Source: Planctomycetaceae bacterium (GTDB taxonomy: Bacteria; Planctomycetota; Planctomycetia; Planctomycetales; Planctomycetaceae). Taken from it: a DNA stretch of 64,000 nucleotides. The stretch lies in NCBI GenBank assembly GCA_041398825.1, contig JAWKTX010000014.1:62001-126000 (forward strand). Reading direction: 5' to 3'. The position numbers were made by a program, and so were the translations under genes. The notes under the pieces are model-generated. The model was not told the origin of the DNA and made no database searches. It saw only the letters and a program-made list of their open reading frames with translations. Of the stretch, positions 35,834 to 44,506 are shown in pieces. Numbering within the stretch: the stretch's first letter is position 1; the number at the start of each line of letters is the position of its first letter.

Positions 35834-36626
35834 TCCAGCCCCCATCGACAGTGAGCATGCTACCGGTCATATAGCTGCTGGCGGGACTGGCAAGCAGCAG
35901 TGCTGCCCCCTGAATCTCGTTCAGATAGCCCCATCGCTCCAGTGCGACGGCTCCAACGATGGATTTCTTTGCTTCCTCTGTGTCTGCGATGGGAATGTTC
36001 ATCGGTGTGAGGAAGGGACCCGGACAAATGGCATTGCACGTAATTCCGAAGGGGGCCAGTTCCAGTCCAAGGGCTCTTGTGAGCTGAACAACGGCCCCTT
36101 TGCTGGTGGTGTAGGGCGTTCGATTTGAAAGTCCAACAAGCCCAAGAGTACTTGCAAGGTTCACAATACGACCATAACCCCTCGACTTCATATGGGGAAT
36201 CACAGCTTTGCAGCAGAGCCAGGTGCCATCGACATTGGTTTTTTGCACCTGCTGAAACTGCTCGTAAGTAATCTCTTCAATGCTGCCACGGATGTTGATG
36301 CCAGCGCTGTTGATCAATGCGTCAATGCGTCCGAATTGCTTGAGTGTCTGATCAACCATCTCTCGAGCATCTGCCGGCTTTGTCACGTCGGCGGCCAGCG
36401 CCAGCGTCTGAACGTCAAATCCACTGGCGATCTCATCAGCAACAGCCTGACCTTCCGTCTGATCCCGGCTGACCAGCACTACGGTGGCTCCGGCAGATGC
36501 CAGACCGGCGGCCATCGCTGCACCAAGGCCTTTCGAGCCTCCTGTGATGATGGCAACGTGTTCGTCCAGGCGGAACTGTTTGATGCCCGGCAGAGATTTC
36601 AGATCCGTGCTGGTAGGGTTGGTCAT
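35823..36626 (-). CDS. Short-chain dehydrogenase/reductase (gluconate 5-dehydrogenase-like)
   Basis: 267 residues, classical SDR. Cofactor loop VAIITGGSKGLGAAMA, ALAADVTKP, NNAG-type motif INSAGINIRG, catalytic Ser in RIVNLASTLGLVG, Tyr-Lys in RTPYTTSKGAVVQ, PG motif CNAICPGPFLTP and the C-terminal SYMTGSMLTVDGGWTAR. Similar to gluconate 5-dehydrogenases and 3-oxoacyl-ACP reductases; the substrate is probably a sugar acid or polyol. Its last codon and stop come from the dispersed repeat copy B. Confidence 0.9.
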   Translation of the reverse strand: MTNPTSTDLKSLPGIKQFRLDEHVAIITGGSKGLGAAMAAGLASAGATVVLVSRDQTEGQAVADEIASGFDVQTLALAADVTKPADAREMVDQTLKQFGRIDALINSAGINIRGSIEEITYEQFQQVQKTNVDGTWLCCKAVIPHMKSRGYGRIVNLASTLGLVGLSNRTPYTTSKGAVVQLTRALGLELAPFGITCNAICPGPFLTPMNIPIADTEEAKKSIVGAVALERWGYLNEIQGAALLLASPASSYMTGSMLTVDGGWTAR

Positions 36627-37031
36627 GCGCTGACGATTTCTATACAGACGATTTTAAACAAGATGAGTCGGGTGTCAGGATTCCGCTGAAACAGCGGCTT
36701 CAGCAGAAACTCGTGGAACATAGCTCGGTTGCAGCAGCAGCTCAATGCCACCGCATCATCACGCGGCTTGTGCGTGGAGATTTTCGGCTTGGAAGGACGG
36801 CAGAATCGCATTTGTCACCGGAGAGCTCGGCTTCAGCAAAGCCATGGGACCCGTTGGATGGTTTGCCGATGGACCTGGCAAATACACGTCGTTCTATGGT
36901 TCCCTTTCGGATGGCGGAAGCAAATAATAGCATCAGCCATCATCTGACGCCTGCAGCAGTCTGAGGCGATGTCGGTGGAGAACCATTCCATCGCGTTCTT
37001 CCGTTTTCCAAAAACAAAGGAGTACTCAATC
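36627..37031. other. Gene-free divergent region
   Basis: About 400 bp between the SDR gene and the secreted protein gene, with the promoters of both. Several overlapping short frames exist on both strands, none with a recognisable product. AAAGGAG just before 37032 is the ribosome-binding site of the next gene. Confidence 0.4.
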
Positions 37032-38129
37032 ATGCGCAAGTGGGTTTTGGTAACTGGTGCCGTTGTTCTTCAAATGGCTGCGACCGCACAGGCAGCGGAT
37101 GTCTGGGGGCTTGACAGAGGCACTCCCGAACTGAAGTCTGCGACCTGTCTGGCGTTTGGGCCGGATGACATTCTTTTTGTCGGCGATGCGAAGGCGGCAA
37201 CTGTTTACGCAATCGCGACCGGCAACAAGGAAGGTGACGCAGCAAAGGCCCAGATCAACATCCAGGATCTGGATGCCGCATTGTCAGAAACACTTGGCGC
37301 TACGACTGTCAAGGTCAACGATGTGGCTGTAAATCCGGATACGGGCTGTGCATTTCTGGCGGTGACGGCCGATGAAAAACCGTGCCTTGTTCAGGTTGAT
37401 AGTGATGGTAAGCGTCTGACAAGGATGGACCTGAAAGACGTACGATGCGCCAAAGTCGACCTGGCGGATGCACCTGAAGACAAGGTTACCGGGGAGGGGC
37501 GTCGTGCGAGGAATAATCGTGGAGATTCCATTACAGACCTCGCTTATTTCGAAGGCAAGCTTCTGGTCTCTGGCTTGAGTTCTTCTCAGTCTCCATCGGC
37601 GTTGCGAGAGCTGAATTTTCCTTTCGCTGCTGCTGACAAGGGAATCAGCGTGGAAATCTACCATGCTGCTCACGGACGAAGCGAAGACTATGCCGCGATG
37701 CGAACTTTTGTTCCGATGATGATTGATGGCGAGCCTAACATTCTTGGCGCTTATGTCTGCACGCCATTGGTGCGAATTCCTGTGAAGGATTTGTCTGCGG
37801 CAGGCGACAAAGTCAAGGCAACCACTGTTGCAGAACTTGGCAATCGCAACCAGCCGCTTGACATGATCACGTACGAAAAGAATGGTCAGGAGTTTCTGTT
37901 ACTCAGCAATAGTGCTCGCGGTGTCATGAAAATTACGACTGCCGGGCTCCGCAGCAACAAAGGACTGACAGAACCTGTCAAAGGCGGTGGAACGGCCGGA
38001 CAGAGTTACGAAAGCGTTGACTCCTTCCAGGGAGTTGCTCAGATGGATAAGTTGAACGAGACATCCGCCCTGATCCTCGCTCAGGCAGAAAGCGGTAAGC
38101 TTTCTCTGAAAACGATTGCCCTTCCATAA
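37032..38129 (+). CDS. Exported beta-propeller-like protein of unknown function
   Basis: 365 residues; signal peptide MRKWVLVTGAVVLQMAATAQA. The mature protein shows repeated short beta-blades (ATCLAFGPDDILFVGDAKAATVYAI split across blades, VNDVAVNPDTGCAFLAVT, SITDLAYFEGKLLVSGL, PLDMITYEKNGQEFLLLSNS), suggesting a propeller fold. No catalytic motif is seen. AAAGGAG nine bases before the ATG decides this start over an earlier in-frame ATG. A strong terminator follows, so this is a single-gene, probably well expressed unit. Confidence 0.78.
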   Translation: MRKWVLVTGAVVLQMAATAQAADVWGLDRGTPELKSATCLAFGPDDILFVGDAKAATVYAIATGNKEGDAAKAQINIQDLDAALSETLGATTVKVNDVAVNPDTGCAFLAVTADEKPCLVQVDSDGKRLTRMDLKDVRCAKVDLADAPEDKVTGEGRRARNNRGDSITDLAYFEGKLLVSGLSSSQSPSALRELNFPFAAADKGISVEIYHAAHGRSEDYAAMRTFVPMMIDGEPNILGAYVCTPLVRIPVKDLSAAGDKVKATTVAELGNRNQPLDMITYEKNGQEFLLLSNSARGVMKITTAGLRSNKGLTEPVKGGGTAGQSYESVDSFQGVAQMDKLNETSALILAQAESGKLSLKTIALP

Positions 38130-38159
38130 GGCTTGTTTCAGGTCGCAACAGGGACAGCC

Positions 38160-38215
38160 AGCTTCATTCGGGTCTGCTTCGACAGTTGTCGAAGTGGCCT
38201 GACTGAAGCTTTTTT
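38160..38215 (+). terminator. Long-stem intrinsic terminator
   Basis: AGCTTCATTCGGGTCTGCTTCGACA pairs almost fully with TGTCGAAGTGGCCTGACTGAAGCT (stem of about 24 bp, few mismatches), ending in TTTTTT. It starts 30 bp after the stop of the exported propeller-like gene. Confidence 0.9.
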
Positions 38216-38551
38216 GTTGTTTTGCGCAACGGGGCTGATCCGGGCGGGCGAACCGCCAGGTCGTTGCCTGGTGGAAACACTTGTTGTCGCAAGTCATCAA
38301 CAGGCGTCTTGGTGTCAAGAACATTGAGCGCAAGACCGTCTACTTCAGAATTGCTGTTGTCTGCTTCCTCGCCGGTTTTCTGTGTGAATGTGTCCCGGCA
38401 GAGGGCTGTTGTTCGTCCATCAGGATGAGTTCGCTGTCTGTTTGGGTCCGGTGATGGCATGGGTTGTGCAACGTTCGGCATTGTGGCACTTGTTCGCGAT
38501 TGATGTTGCGAAATATCACCACACCAAATCTTACCCGTTGCGAGTGAACTG
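38216..38551. other. Gene-free region
   Basis: About 335 bp between the terminator and the next gene. Overlapping short frames on both strands carry no recognisable motif; no repeats seen. Confidence 0.4.
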
Positions 38552-39127
38552 ATGCCCATCTTAACTTCGCGCAGATTGTTCTACACGGCTGCGGCCATCG
38601 GCCTGTTGATCATTTCGTCACTAAATGCCTCGGGCATGGATGACAAAAGCACGGGCAACCAGCATGGGTTACGACGTGCTTCGTTGCGTGACCGATTGCA
38701 GGGGCTTGATTCCGGACTGTGGAAGACCGTTTTCGGCACAAGAAACGAAATATCTGATTCGTCCGATCAGGGCGGCGAAAGTACGGACGCGGATTCCACC
38801 GGGGAACCATCTGTTTCGATCGTGCTGCCCAATCCCGAACTGACTGAACAAACCACGGGACTGGCAGACCTGAGTACCGGGCAATTGCCCGCCGTATTAA
38901 AGAATGATTCAAACGCGACGGATCGTCTGGTGAACACTGCCATCAATGGCGAATCGGATGGTGGTAGTTCGGACGAGATTCCGATGAATAATCTGGAGAT
39001 AGCGTCAACAACTCAGATGCAGGCCGATCCATTCGCGAATTATGGCGGGCCTTCGCTCACAACGCTTCTTGTTGCTTTTGTCGCTGTCATCGTTGTTGCA
39101 GGTGCGTTACTGTCGCCCAAGAAATGA
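38552..39127 (+). CDS. Secreted/anchored protein with C-terminal helix and Lys-Lys tail
   Basis: 191 residues. N-terminal signal or anchor (LFYTAAAIGLLIISSLNASG), a disordered Ser/Asp/Gly-rich middle without cysteines, and a C-terminal hydrophobic helix LTTLLVAFVAVIVVAGALL followed only by SPKK. The layout signal peptide - disordered - helix - basic tail is that of surface proteins processed by sorting enzymes, but no known sorting motif is visible before the helix. No family recognised. Confidence 0.65.
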   Translation: MPILTSRRLFYTAAAIGLLIISSLNASGMDDKSTGNQHGLRRASLRDRLQGLDSGLWKTVFGTRNEISDSSDQGGESTDADSTGEPSVSIVLPNPELTEQTTGLADLSTGQLPAVLKNDSNATDRLVNTAINGESDGGSSDEIPMNNLEIASTTQMQADPFANYGGPSLTTLLVAFVAVIVVAGALLSPKK

Positions 39128-39135
39128 GTTGTTTG

Positions 39136-40068
39136 CTACGACGGCACCGGGAAACTGTCCAGCATCGCTCGGATGATCTGACCAGCGCGGTGTCGATGTC
39201 CTTCCCGGATAGCACCTTTGCAGACAACACGGTGGGCGAGCACAGGAATGGCGACTTCTTTCACGTCGTCAGGGATAACGAAACTTCGTCCTTCCGCCAT
39301 GGCGAGGGCCTGAGCAGCACGGTAAAACGTCAATGCCCCGCGGGTGCTGACACCCAGCACCAATTCGCTGTGATTGCGTGTCTTCGTCACCAGGTCGAGC
39401 ATGTAATCGGCAACGGAATCTTCAACGGTGATGGCGGTGACGTCTTTTTGTAATGCGACCACTTGTTCGGCATCGACGACAGCCTGCAGAGTATCGACAG
39501 GCTGCCCTTCACGGTGTTGTGTCAGAATCTGTCGTTCCACGCTGCGTTCCGGGTAGCCCAGATCCAGACACATCATGAATCGGTCCAGTTGGTTTTCGGG
39601 CAAAGGATAAGTTCCCTCAAACTCAAACGGATTCTGAGTCGCGATGACTAAGAACGGCGTCCCGAGCTTATGGGTAACCCCTTCTATCGACGCCTGATTT
39701 TCACTCATCGCTTCCAGCAATGCGCTTTGAGTCCTGGGTGTCGTACGATTAATTTCGTCTGCAAGCAGGACGTTGGTAAAGACGGGACCGGGTCGGAATT
39801 CGAACTCACCAGTCCCTGGTCGGTAGACGTTGGCCCCCAGGATATCACTGGGAAGGAGATCCGGCGTAAACTGCAGACGACTGAACTGACAACCGAGGGT
39901 TTTTGCCAGCGCGCGGGCCAGCGACGTTTTTCCGAGCCCCGGCGCATCTTCCAGCAGAATATGGCCACCTGCCAGAAGTGCAACCACCGACAATTTAATC
40001 GTCTTTTCCTTGCCGAGTACCGCCGATTCAACATTCGCGCGGATCTTTCCAATCACTTCGTGGCCCAC
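39136..40068 (-). CDS. MoxR-family AAA+ ATPase
   Basis: 310 residues. Walker A LLEDAPGLGKTSLARALA, Walker B VLLADEINRTTPRTQSALLEAM, sensor 1 FLVIATQNPFEFEGTYPLPE, and the C-terminal lid with VSTRGALTFYRAAQALA. MoxR ATPases act as chaperones for VWA-domain partners in maturation of enzymes and envelope complexes. Partner genes normally follow (DUF58, BatA) but here the only VWA/BatA gene is at 30326-32674. The start is a GTG with AGAGGAAA six bases upstream. Confidence 0.94.
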   Translation of the reverse strand: MGHEVIGKIRANVESAVLGKEKTIKLSVVALLAGGHILLEDAPGLGKTSLARALAKTLGCQFSRLQFTPDLLPSDILGANVYRPGTGEFEFRPGPVFTNVLLADEINRTTPRTQSALLEAMSENQASIEGVTHKLGTPFLVIATQNPFEFEGTYPLPENQLDRFMMCLDLGYPERSVERQILTQHREGQPVDTLQAVVDAEQVVALQKDVTAITVEDSVADYMLDLVTKTRNHSELVLGVSTRGALTFYRAAQALAMAEGRSFVIPDDVKEVAIPVLAHRVVCKGAIREGHRHRAGQIIRAMLDSFPVPS

Positions 40069-40163
40069 TCGGCTTTCCTCTCACTGATTGAGTTACAATT
40101 CTGTTCAAAACCGCTGAAGGGTAGAGTCTGACGGGATAAAGATGAACCCACACCACACTCATC

Positions 40164-40204
40164 TTTGACAAAGCGACCCACAGTTTTGACAAAGCGACCC
40201 ACAG
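40164..40204. repeat. 20-bp direct duplication
   Basis: TTTGACAAAGCGACCCACAG occurs at 40164-40183 and 40185-40204, in the divergent moxR-bioF promoter region. Each copy holds TTGACA, a perfect -35 hexamer, so the duplication could double a promoter element for bioF. Confidence 0.75.
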
Positions 40205-40303
40205 CTGCCGATTCCCTTCTGCGATACTCTCATACCTGCCCAACTCGTTGCTGCAGGACTGCAACCTGGTTGATGCAGATTCGACTGCCCGATTCAAATC
40301 TTC

Positions 40304-41476
40304 ATGCTACCCTCAGAATTTCAACGCCGCCTTCATAAAAAGCTGGATTCGCTTACGGATGAACACCGTCTGCGCCCGCGCCGAACAGTAATCGCTCAGG
40401 ATTCTACGACGTGCACTGTCGATGGCCAGATCTGTGTCAATTTTGCCTCCAACGATTATCTTGGCCTGGCGTTCCATCCCGAAACGACTGCCGCATTTGC
40501 CGAAGCTGCTGGGACGCAGGCCGGTTCGACAGCCAGCGCACTGGTCGCTGGTCGGACAGACTGGCATTGTCGCCTGGAAACCGAACTGCGCTGCTTTGAA
40601 GAGGCCGAAGGAGTCTTATTGTTTCCATCGGGGTTCGCTGCCAATCTCGGTACACTGACAAGTCTTGTCACTGCAAACGACGCGGTCTTCTGTGATCGCG
40701 ACAATCACGCCAGCATCATCGATGGTTGTCGAGCCGCGGATGGCAGAATGTTTGTCTACCATCGAGACTCTCTTGACCATCTTGCTGCTTCCCTGGAACG
40801 CCGCCGAAACGAATACGACCAGCTGTTTATCGTCACGGATACTGTTTTCAGCATGGACGGTGTTCTTGCTCCGCTGCCCCGGTTGTGTGACATTGCGGAA
40901 TCGACGGGAGCGGTCCTGATCGTTGACGAAGCCCATGGGACCGGCATCTTCGGGAGCCGGGGACAAGGTGTTTGCGAACTCATGGGGGTTCACAACCGTG
41001 TCCCCGTTCGCATCGGGACTCTCAGCAAAGCGGTCGGCGCGATGGGAGGATTTGTCGCGGGGGACAGCAACCTGATCGATGTTCTCTGGAATACGGCTCG
41101 TACCCAGTTTTTCAGCACGGCATTGCCGCCTGCGGTTTGTGCGGCCGCCGTGGCTTCTCTTCGGGTGATGCGGCGAGATCAGGATCGTCTCCGGCGACTG
41201 CACGATCGCTGCCAACTGGCTCGCCAGATTGTTGCGGATCGAGGGCTTGTGAGCATTGATGGCAGCCAGGGGCCAATTGTCCCCATTGTGACAGGGGCTG
41301 ACGATTTGGCGGTAGAAGCCAGCCAGAAACTCATGAACGCGGGATTCTTCGTTCCGGCGATTCGACCTCCCACCGTGCCAACCGGGACAGCTCGCCTGCG
41401 AATGTCCATCAACTGCGAGCATTCTGAGTCTCAAATTGAACAGGCCGTCTCCGAAATCTGCAAAGCTGTGAACTGA
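40304..41476 (+). CDS. bioF: 8-amino-7-oxononanoate synthase
   Basis: 390 residues. PLP-dependent alpha-oxoamine synthase: pimeloyl-thioester + L-alanine gives 8-amino-7-oxononanoate, a step of biotin synthesis. Motifs: INFASNDYLGLAFHPE-like start (NFASNDYLGLA), GSTASALVAGRTDWH, VLLFPSGFAANLGTL, DEAHGTGIFGSRGQG, the PLP Lys in IGTLSKAVGAMGGFVAG and QFFSTALPPAV. No other bio genes are adjacent; related 2-amino-3-ketobutyrate ligases or other AOS enzymes are the alternative, but the DYLGLA/HGTG pattern and length fit BioF. Confidence 0.9.
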   Translation: MLPSEFQRRLHKKLDSLTDEHRLRPRRTVIAQDSTTCTVDGQICVNFASNDYLGLAFHPETTAAFAEAAGTQAGSTASALVAGRTDWHCRLETELRCFEEAEGVLLFPSGFAANLGTLTSLVTANDAVFCDRDNHASIIDGCRAADGRMFVYHRDSLDHLAASLERRRNEYDQLFIVTDTVFSMDGVLAPLPRLCDIAESTGAVLIVDEAHGTGIFGSRGQGVCELMGVHNRVPVRIGTLSKAVGAMGGFVAGDSNLIDVLWNTARTQFFSTALPPAVCAAAVASLRVMRRDQDRLRRLHDRCQLARQIVADRGLVSIDGSQGPIVPIVTGADDLAVEASQKLMNAGFFVPAIRPPTVPTGTARLRMSINCEHSESQIEQAVSEICKAVN

Positions 41477-41593
41477 GCCGTTCGCGTTTGCTGGAACCCG
41501 GCGTCGCGCCAACATACCCTCCGCCCGCCACCGGATTACCTTTCTCCACCGTTGGCTGAAAATCGGACACCTCTTTCAGTTTCGTTTGCCATT

Positions 41594-41627
41594 GAAACAG
41601 TGATTCCACGAAAACAGTGATTCCATG
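41594..41627. repeat. 17-bp tandem duplication at a start codon
   Basis: GAAACAGTGATTCCACG (41594-41610) and AAAACAGTGATTCCATG (41611-41627) are adjacent near-copies; the second contains the ATG of the dehalogenase-like gene, while the same place in the first reads ACG. Confidence 0.7.
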
Positions 41628-42566
41628 AATACTGATCGTTCGGTGCCAGCTACACTCCTCAGCTCTGATGAAGTTGATTCGACTCTTCGCGCTCGTGCGG
41701 CCCGCCGTGACGGCTTTGCGGATCAGTATCCTTTTGAATCCCACTGGTTCGCAACGGAAGGAAATGTGCAGCACTATGTGGACGAAGGCACCGGGCCAGT
41801 GCTGTTGATGGTCCACGGAAACCCCACCTGGAGCTTTGCCTGGCGGAGGCTGGTTTCGGAACTGTCACGCGATCATCGTGTCATCGCCATCGACCATCTT
41901 GGCTGTGGGTTTTCCGCAAAACCACAGAATCCAGATCTTTACACTCTGGACGGCCACATCCGCCGCCTTGCTTCTCTGGTTGAGGCGCTGGACCTTCAGA
42001 AGATCACACTGTTTGGTCATGACTGGGGTGGAGCCATCGGGATGGGATGTGCAGGTCGACTGGCCAGTCGGTTCAAACAGTTCGTGCTGATGAATACCGG
42101 GGCATTTCGAAGTCAGGCGATCCCATTTCGTATTTCTCTTTGCCGAATTCCGCTTCTCGGGCAAATCGGAGATCAGGCGTTCAATCTGTTTGCCCGGGCT
42201 GCTTTGACGATGGCGGTGGAGAGGCCACTGGAATCGCAGGCCCGCGCTGGAATGATTGCTCCGTATGATTCCTGGGCGAATCGAATTGCTGTGCATCAGT
42301 TTGTGCAGGACATTCCGCTCCATTCTTCTCATCGAAGCTACAGGACGCTGCTGGAAGTTGAGAACGGTTTAATGCAATTCGCCAGACATCCCATGTTGTT
42401 GATTTGGGGGATGAAGGACTGGTGTTTTACGCCGGCGTTCTACGATGAATTCCGCGAACGATTCCCGGACGCAGAGACGATGCCCATCGACGATGCGGGG
42501 CACTATGTTTTCGAAGACGCCTACGAACAAATGCTGCCACGTATCCGGACCTTTCTGGGAAGGTAG
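41625..42566 (+). CDS. Haloalkane-dehalogenase-like alpha/beta hydrolase
   Basis: 313 residues. Features of haloalkane dehalogenases and OleB-type enzymes: MVHGNPTWSFAWRRL with the halide-stabilising Asn, nucleophile elbow LFGHDWGGAIGMG with Asp and adjacent Trp, acid in LIWGMKDWCFTP and the His in DDAGHYVFEDA. The substrate could be a halogenated alkane or, as in olefin-forming pathways, a beta-lactone; the other ole genes are absent here. Stand-alone gene 148 bp after bioF. The start falls in a tandem duplication (41594-41627), so its translation signal may have been rebuilt. Confidence 0.87.
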   Translation: MNTDRSVPATLLSSDEVDSTLRARAARRDGFADQYPFESHWFATEGNVQHYVDEGTGPVLLMVHGNPTWSFAWRRLVSELSRDHRVIAIDHLGCGFSAKPQNPDLYTLDGHIRRLASLVEALDLQKITLFGHDWGGAIGMGCAGRLASRFKQFVLMNTGAFRSQAIPFRISLCRIPLLGQIGDQAFNLFARAALTMAVERPLESQARAGMIAPYDSWANRIAVHQFVQDIPLHSSHRSYRTLLEVENGLMQFARHPMLLIWGMKDWCFTPAFYDEFRERFPDAETMPIDDAGHYVFEDAYEQMLPRIRTFLGR

Positions 42567-42872
42567 ACTGTCGTTCCACAGGACAACAATCACTTCGATT
42601 TCTGGTGCCGTCTGTTTTGCGTCTGCATGGTGTGGTGAGTGGCTGTCGGGGCGGCGACGAGTACCGCATCGATGAATCTGCACCCTGCGTAAACGCTGAT
42701 GTTGCTGTGCCACTCCGGTTTCCGGCTTGCGGTGTGAACTCACTGCGAAAATTGGTAACGCAAAAATCCACACTGTGTTGACGCGGCCTCCCCTGCCTTG
42801 TCCAATGCGGTTTCCCTCCAGCAGCGAAGGCTGATTTCGACAGTCTTCGCCCGTTCACAGGAACCCGCCCTG
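42567..42872. other. Gene-free stretch
   Basis: About 305 bp. The MlrC frame is open back to 42798 but has no similarity before 42873. Nothing else recognised. Confidence 0.4.
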
Positions 42873-44393
42873 ATGAAGTCTCGCCCTCGTGTCCTGGTTG
42901 CCGCGATCTTTCACGAAACGCATACGTTTCTGGAAGGCGTTACAAAGTGGTCGGATTTTCAGGTGATGATCGGGCAGCAAATGCTGTCGATTGCCGGCGA
43001 CAGCAGTCCACTTGGAGGCGCGTTAGAGGCTGGTGATGAACTGGGTTGGGAGATTTGTCCTGCGCTGGCGGCGACGGCGTCCCCGAGCGCAATTGTTTCG
43101 GACGAAGTGTATCAGCTTTATCTGCAGCGTCTGTTGATGGCTCTGGAGATGCACCGGCAGCAGGGACCACTGGATGCTGTCTTTCTGGTGCTGCACGGGG
43201 CCATGGTTTGCGAATCGATTGAAGATGTCGAAGGGCAATTGCTGGAAGACCTCGCCGCGCATCTTGGACCGTTAGAGCTCCCTGTATTTGGTGTTTACGA
43301 TCTGCATGCGAATTTCACGCAGCGAATGGCGCAATTTGCCGACTGTCTGGTGGCCTATCGTCAGAATCCTCATGCTGACGCGCGTGAATCTGCTGTCCGC
43401 GCGGTTCGATTGCTCGACGATTGTCTGAAAAGCAAGACCAGGCCTCGCATGCTGTTGTCTCAACCCAGCCTGATGTGGCCGCCCACGGGGACAGGAACAG
43501 CAACCGAGCCAATGGCGTCTCTGCTGGAAAAGGCTCGGCATCTGCAGCTTCGTTACCCGGAATTTCTCGAAGTCAATGTCAATGCGGGCTTCAGCTTTGC
43601 GGACACGCCTGAAACCGGAGTCAGTTTTTCGATTGCAACAACCGGCGACGATGCCTCCGCAGAATCAGCCCTGCAGGAATTGACCCAGATGGCTGTTGAG
43701 CTTGCAGAAAAAGGAAATGTCCTGGAACGACCCGTTGATAATGTGTTGGCAGAACTCCCCCGGGATCAAGCCGGTTTATTGGTTGTTGTCGAACCGTCGG
43801 ACAATATCGGCGGCGGAGCTCCCGGCGATTGCACCGGCTTGCTGCGGGCATTTCTCAGGCACGGTTTCAGGAACACGGCCATCTGCATCAATGATCCGGA
43901 GGTTGTGGGTGCGTTACAAAAGCATACAACGGGAGATCAGATTCGGATCCAGCTGGGCGGTAAAGGAAGTCAACTTGATCCGGGCCCGGTCGAGCTGGAG
44001 GTGGTGCTGGTGAGCCTGCATGCGGGGAAATTTGAACTGGTGGACAAGCAAAGCCACCTCGCTTCGATGGTTGGCGATTTCTTCGATATGGGCGACTGTG
44101 CCGTTATCAGAGTGGAAGGTATTACCATCCTGGTCACGAGCAATAAGACACCGCCGATGGATCTTGGTCAATGGCTGCACGTGGGCCTGGATCCGTCCCG
44201 GTTCTCATTCGTTGGCGTCAAGGCTGCTGTCGCTCATCGAAAAGCGTGGGACACAATATCTGTGGGAAACGTCTGGGTCGGCACACCAGGGCCATGTTCG
44301 AGTGATCTGGCACAGTTGCCTTACCGCAGGATTCGACGGCCCATTTTTCCGTTAGACGACTGTCTGAAACCAGACTGTCTGAAGTCTGACTGA
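42873..44393 (+). CDS. MlrC-type M81 metallopeptidase-like protein
   Basis: 506 residues. N-terminal DUF1485/MlrC domain and C-terminal MlrC domain. Probable zinc ligands in IFHETHTFLEG (His), FGVYDLHANFT (Asp-His) and AYRQNPHADARESA (His). C-terminal signatures DNIGGGAPGDCTGLLRAFL and GITILVTSNKTPPMDL. MlrC cleaves linearised microcystin products in sphingomonads; most bacterial homologues have other, unknown amide substrates. AGGAA precedes the ATG at 42873. The end encodes a small duplication DDCLKPDCLKSD. Confidence 0.9.
   Translation: MKSRPRVLVAAIFHETHTFLEGVTKWSDFQVMIGQQMLSIAGDSSPLGGALEAGDELGWEICPALAATASPSAIVSDEVYQLYLQRLLMALEMHRQQGPLDAVFLVLHGAMVCESIEDVEGQLLEDLAAHLGPLELPVFGVYDLHANFTQRMAQFADCLVAYRQNPHADARESAVRAVRLLDDCLKSKTRPRMLLSQPSLMWPPTGTGTATEPMASLLEKARHLQLRYPEFLEVNVNAGFSFADTPETGVSFSIATTGDDASAESALQELTQMAVELAEKGNVLERPVDNVLAELPRDQAGLLVVVEPSDNIGGGAPGDCTGLLRAFLRHGFRNTAICINDPEVVGALQKHTTGDQIRIQLGGKGSQLDPGPVELEVVLVSLHAGKFELVDKQSHLASMVGDFFDMGDCAVIRVEGITILVTSNKTPPMDLGQWLHVGLDPSRFSFVGVKAAVAHRKAWDTISVGNVWVGTPGPCSSDLAQLPYRRIRRPIFPLDDCLKPDCLKSD
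44358..44387. repeat. 15-bp tandem duplication at the MlrC gene end
   Basis: GACTGTCTGAAACCA (44358-44372) is followed by GACTGTCTGAAGTCT (44373-44387); eleven leading bases are identical. Translated, it repeats the DCLK unit just before the stop codon. Confidence 0.6.
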
Positions 44394-44506
44394 TTCTTGC
44401 GGGACCACCCGATTGGTTTCACGCAACAGCCCAATCATTCGTCCCTTGGCTGCCGCAACTTATTCAACAACCAGTTTACGACGAACCGCAACCGAGGCAC
44501 TGTTCT

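Noticed and set aside
36745..36927. 60-codon plus-strand frame in the SDR / secreted-protein gap
   Set aside because: No ribosome-binding site, no family, and several equally long competing frames on both strands.
30326..40068. moxR and the BatA/VWA gene as one operon
   Set aside because: Both are on the minus strand but about 6.5 kb and many genes on both strands lie between them, so they are not co-transcribed.
41625..42566. Dehalogenase-like gene as oleB of an olefin/beta-lactone cluster
   Set aside because: No oleA, oleC or oleD gene is present; the type III PKS is 12 kb away and is not an OleA.
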